Part shown: one piece after another, positions 60,860-64,000 of the stretch
Layout of the letters: each line of letters opens with the position of its first letter
Numbering within the stretch: position 1 is the first letter of the stretch
Source of the DNA: Dyadobacter jiangsuensis
Lineage (GTDB): Bacteria > Bacteroidota > Bacteroidia > Cytophagales > Spirosomataceae
DNA: 64,000 nucleotides
Assembly (NCBI RefSeq): GCF_003014695.1
Contig: NZ_PYAS01000003.1
Location: 186,001-250,000 of the forward strand
Direction of reading: 5' to 3'
The notes under the pieces: model-generated
The model's database searches: none
Seen by the model: only the letters and a program-made list of their open reading frames with translations
Told to the model about the DNA's origin: nothing
Translations under genes and position numbers: made by a program

Positions 60860-62839
60860 TTACTCCGCAATCCGGATATGCTTCATCTTCACCGGCAGCC
60901 ATACCTGCATCGGCCCGCGGCCGCGGTTGGCCCAGGTGTAATAGGGAATGGCGGTGACGGTCTGCGGCTCAGGCTTCACATTCAGGCCGTCGGGCGTGGG
61001 TTTAATCATTTGCAGGCTGGCCTGGATGGATACGACGGATTCGTTTAGTATCTGGCTCTTTTGGGTATTGAATGAAGGATTTTCGGGAACGAGCAGGTTC
61101 CATACTTCGCCCGCGTTGTCGGCACCTTCCACGCAATACACGATCGGGCCGCGTTGGAGGGCAATGCGGTCCGCATCCGCTTTTACCTCTTTACGTGCCT
61201 TGATTTGCCGTACTTCCATAGGCAGCTTCACTTCAATTTCATCGCCATTCTGCCAGGTACGATCGATCACCGCGTAACCCTTGTCGGTTTGATACGGGAC
61301 AGGTTTGCCATTCAATAGTATCTCGACTTTGGTCTTACCGGCTCCCGCGAAGTTGTATAATCCGCCGGGAACAGCCGTTTCAGCCGCCCAGCCCGGAATG
61401 CGGATATTCAATGCGTACTTCACCTTCTGCGCGGGCGAAACCTTGATTTTTACATTGCCGTCCCAGGGATAATTGGTATCCATTTTCAGGGGAACGGCGA
61501 TTTTACCTATTTGAAAACTGGTGTTGCTGCCGACAAACAGGTTCACCCAGATCTTCCCATCCGATTTACCATAAATATAGTCCCCGACGGATGCTACCAG
61601 TCTCGCGATGTTGGAAGGGCAGCACGCCGTTCCGAACCAGGCGCTGCGGGCGTTGTTGCCCGTCGAAGAAAGCGGGTTTCCGTAAAAGAAAGTATCGCCG
61701 TTCAGGCTGAGGCCGTCCAGTGCGCCATTGTACAGGCTGCGTTCGAGGACGTCGATGTACTTGGCGTCGCCGGTAAGCGCGTTCATGCGCTGGTTCCAGA
61801 ACACCATTCCCACAGAGGCGCAGGTTTCGCTGTATGCGGCGCCGTTGGGGAGGTCGTAATCGTCGGTGAAGCCTTCATTATGGCCCGAAGAGCCTATACC
61901 GCCGGTGAGGTACATATTGCGGTAAACGACATCCTCCCACACAGCGGTCATGGCGTTCATATAGCCCGGGTCCTGCGTGACGGACGCAACGTCGGCCGCG
62001 CCCGTGTACTGGTACATTGCGCGCACGGCGTGGCCGGTGATTTCCTTCTGCTGCTTCACGGGCACGTCGTCCTGGCAGTATTTGGGGTCTTTCCATTCGT
62101 CCCAGATCTTGCCTTTTCCATAACCGTGGCCGCGCTGGTCGAGGAACCAGTCGGCGAGTTTCAGATAGCGATCTTCCTTCGTGAGGTGATACAACTTCAT
62201 CAGCGCCAGTTCAATTTCCTGGTGGCCCGATACCCACGGCCGGTTGGCAACACGAAACGTGGAATCGATGTGGTCGGCGAAGCGGATGGCGACGTCGAGC
62301 AGTTTGCGTTTGCCGGTGGTGTTGTAATAGGCTACCGCCGCCTCCATCAAATGGCCCGCGCAGTAGTCCTCGTGGCGTTCCATGTCGGTCCAGCGCTGTT
62401 TGAGGTCGGTTAATGTGTAGTAGGTGTTTAGGTAACCGTCCGGAAGCTGGGCGGCGGCGATCTTGTCGATCCATTCATCCGCCTTTCGTTCCAGTGCGGC
62501 GTCGGGGCGGTTTTTGAGCGAATAGGCTATGGCTTCGATGGCCTTGTACACATCGCTGTCGTCGTAGTAAATACCCTCGTGCTTTTCACTCTGCTTGCGG
62601 GCAACCTTTTCAAAGTTGCGGATGCGGCCCGATTTTTCTTCGGTCTGTATGATACAGGCATTCAATGTGGCCGTAGCCACTTTTTCCTGCTTGGGTTTCC
62701 AGAACTGATCGGTAATGCTGACCTCCGAGAACTTCACAGGTTGAATGCGCTGCTGGGCCTGGGCAGTGCCCGGCACGGCCTGAAAACACCAGACAAGCGC
62801 TGCGCTGACATATAGTTTAATAGCTGAATGCATTTTCAA
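60860..62839 (-). CDS. GH127 beta-L-arabinofuranosidase (secreted)
   Basis: This is 659 residues (or 657 from the Met two codons in), with a signal peptide ending A-Q-A-Q near residue 29. An (alpha/alpha)6-type body carries the family's residues: Y-S-E-T-C (Glu338, Cys340) and A-C-C-P-S-N (Cys406-Cys407). In characterised GH127 (HypBA1) such a glutamate and three cysteines hold zinc, and one cysteine is the nucleophile that releases terminal beta-L-arabinofuranose. It has the full family length, so it is probably active in the periplasm on plant arabino-oligosaccharides or hydroxyproline-rich glycoproteins. Another GH127-like gene precedes it by 21 bases, suggesting an operon, with a terminator behind. 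Confidence 0.93.
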   Translation of the reverse strand: MKMHSAIKLYVSAALVWCFQAVPGTAQAQQRIQPVKFSEVSITDQFWKPKQEKVATATLNACIIQTEEKSGRIRNFEKVARKQSEKHEGIYYDDSDVYKAIEAIAYSLKNRPDAALERKADEWIDKIAAAQLPDGYLNTYYTLTDLKQRWTDMERHEDYCAGHLMEAAVAYYNTTGKRKLLDVAIRFADHIDSTFRVANRPWVSGHQEIELALMKLYHLTKEDRYLKLADWFLDQRGHGYGKGKIWDEWKDPKYCQDDVPVKQQKEITGHAVRAMYQYTGAADVASVTQDPGYMNAMTAVWEDVVYRNMYLTGGIGSSGHNEGFTDDYDLPNGAAYSETCASVGMVFWNQRMNALTGDAKYIDVLERSLYNGALDGLSLNGDTFFYGNPLSSTGNNARSAWFGTACCPSNIARLVASVGDYIYGKSDGKIWVNLFVGSNTSFQIGKIAVPLKMDTNYPWDGNVKIKVSPAQKVKYALNIRIPGWAAETAVPGGLYNFAGAGKTKVEILLNGKPVPYQTDKGYAVIDRTWQNGDEIEVKLPMEVRQIKARKEVKADADRIALQRGPIVYCVEGADNAGEVWNLLVPENPSFNTQKSQILNESVVSIQASLQMIKPTPDGLNVKPEPQTVTAIPYYTWANRGRGPMQVWLPVKMKHIRIAE

Positions 62840-62860
62840 AATTCGTTTTAGTCAAAAATC

Positions 62861-64000
62861 CTACTTTTTCTTATGGATCACCGGAAACTGCGAAATCCGG
62901 AGATTGGTACAACCGTACGGGATCAGCACAATGTCTTCTTCCTTGTCTTCCGTTTCGAGCTGATACGTCATACTGTACGGAATCGGCCCCGCCATTTCAT
63001 TGTACAATCCCCACGACGGAATGCGCCGGGCCTTTGTTTTGATCTGCAACGGGGCATTCTCGGGGTTCCAGGGATAATTCGAAACCGGTTTCGCCACTTC
63101 CCATTTGTATTGCTCTTCCAGTTTGCTGTCGGGCGTGAGGATCAATCCATAGTTCCAGGGTGTGGTTGGCCGCACTTCCGTATAGCTGGTACCGTAATCA
63201 ATCGGGTCTTTCTCATTTTTCACCAGTTTGGAGGTTTCTCCTACTTTCAAAGCATAGGTAAGCGGGCCGCGCTCGACGGAAATGGAGTTTTCAACCCAGG
63301 TATTTTTGAAGATATGCATCGGCAATGTCAGTTCTACCACATCGCCTTTTTCCCATTCGCGTGTAAGTTTCACGATCTGGTTGCCGTCCGGTTCGAGCCA
63401 TAGCTTGCCATTTACTTGGATGGCCGCCTTTTTGCACCACGCCGGAATGCGCATATGGAAGGGAAACACCGCCTTGACGGAAGGATTTACGGTGAATTTA
63501 ATGGTTTCTTCAAAAGGGTACGAGGTCTCCTCTTTCACCGCCACGCTAATCCCGCCGGGCAGCTTGATGTTCGCTTCGCTGGCCGAGTAGGTGAGTGCCG
63601 CAATGCCTTTGTCGGCCGTGGCGTACCATAAGTTCTGTACAAATTTCGGCCAGCCCTGGTGCATATTGGAGGTGCAGCACGGGTAGCCGGTGAGCAATCC
63701 CATACATACGTCGGTGCCGCCGTGGTTTACGTCGAAATTCCGGTGGTGACGGGTCATCATCACCTGGTTGGCCTGCTGGAAATACTGGCGGGTCATAAAA
63801 TCGTCGGAAGCCTGCGTCGGCAATGCGTTGAACGCCACTTTTTCGAGCATATCGGCATAGCCTACATCACCGGTGATTTCGAGAATGCTTTCCAGGGAGA
63901 ACATCATTTCCACTGCCGAACAAAGTTCCGAGCCCTGGGTAGGGTCGTTCCCATGCAATGCCTCGTCGCCGCCATACAGCCCGTGCGCCAGGCCATTGAA
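62861..64000 (-). CDS. GH127/GH146-type arabinofuranosidase-like protein, C-terminal part
   Basis: The frame is open to the right edge of the window, so this is the C-terminal 379 residues of a longer protein. G-S-E-L-C-S-A-V-E and, later, Y-P-C-C-T-S-N-M-H correspond to the Glu/Cys and Cys-Cys zinc-site motifs of the GH127 clan. C-terminal beta domains follow (P-F-H-M-R-I-P-A-W-C, V-E-R-G-P-L-T-Y-A-L). It is distinct from, and more divergent than, its neighbour 21 bases downstream; a GH146 or other DUF1680 assignment is possible. Together the two genes look like a small arabinan-processing operon whose start lies beyond the window. Confidence 0.88.
   Translation of the reverse strand, partial: FNGLAHGLYGGDEALHGNDPTQGSELCSAVEMMFSLESILEITGDVGYADMLEKVAFNALPTQASDDFMTRQYFQQANQVMMTRHHRNFDVNHGGTDVCMGLLTGYPCCTSNMHQGWPKFVQNLWYATADKGIAALTYSASEANIKLPGGISVAVKEETSYPFEETIKFTVNPSVKAVFPFHMRIPAWCKKAAIQVNGKLWLEPDGNQIVKLTREWEKGDVVELTLPMHIFKNTWVENSISVERGPLTYALKVGETSKLVKNEKDPIDYGTSYTEVRPTTPWNYGLILTPDSKLEEQYKWEVAKPVSNYPWNPENAPLQIKTKARRIPSWGLYNEMAGPIPYSMTYQLETEDKEEDIVLIPYGCTNLRISQFPVIHKKK

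Overview
The window reads as chromosome of a free-living, carbohydrate-degrading member of the Bacteroidota, most likely order Cytophagales (Dyadobacter or Spirosoma type; genus is an inference). Supporting signs are two SusC/SusD pairs, a large secreted subtilisin ending in a type IX secretion (T9SS) sorting tail, GH28 and GH127 glycosidases, weak Shine-Dalgarno signals, and several promoters of the Bacteroidota form TTTG-N19..21-TAnnTTTG. I saw no rRNA, tRNA, CRISPR array, phage or complete insertion sequence.

Layout. 1-12.4 kb: the end of a GH28 pectinase-like gene, a Tat-exported alpha/beta hydrolase, and two divergent SusC/SusD pairs separated by an AT-rich region with a tiny FecR-like ORF. 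12.6-22 kb: single genes for a histone-deacetylase-like amidohydrolase, an erythromycin-esterase-like protein, the T9SS subtilisin and a serine hydrolase. 22.1-31.1 kb: a tightly coupled seven-gene operon (HMG-CoA reductase, UbiA prenyltransferase, PEP-synthase/rifampin-phosphotransferase-like dikinase, BtaA-like aminocarboxypropyl transferase, phytol/dolichol-kinase-like protein, GNAT-like protein, OleC-like AMP ligase). It looks like a dedicated pathway for an unknown isoprenoid or amino-lipid product and is my main candidate for an undescribed system. 31.2-41 kb: katG with an OxyR-like site, a frameshifted epimerase next to a Crp/Fnr regulator, a beta/gamma-crystallin-like protein, an SDR, a sterol-desaturase-family gene behind a four-cysteine leader peptide and attenuator-like terminator, a REP-like repeat, and a rhodanese.

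41-52 kb: an AT-rich orphan ORF, an EamA exporter with divergent Lrp regulator, a GT92-like glycosyltransferase, an M14 carboxypeptidase, several small secreted or orphan proteins, a VOC protein, and a three-gene operon that looks like a split VioB (VioB N-half-like protein plus ferritin-like protein) with an NTF2-like partner. 52-64 kb: an FtsX/MacB-type permease, a SWIM-DUF6493 gene pair, a second Crp/Fnr-oxidoreductase module, and two GH127-type beta-L-arabinofuranosidase genes, the last cut by the window edge.

How the parts fit. GH28, GH127 and the SusCD pairs point to growth on pectin and arabinan side chains, although the glycosidases lie at opposite ends of the window. The intergenic regions are rich in long dyads, several of which coincide with recognisable promoters. 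Functional calls rest on motifs and family resemblance read by eye; no database search was run.
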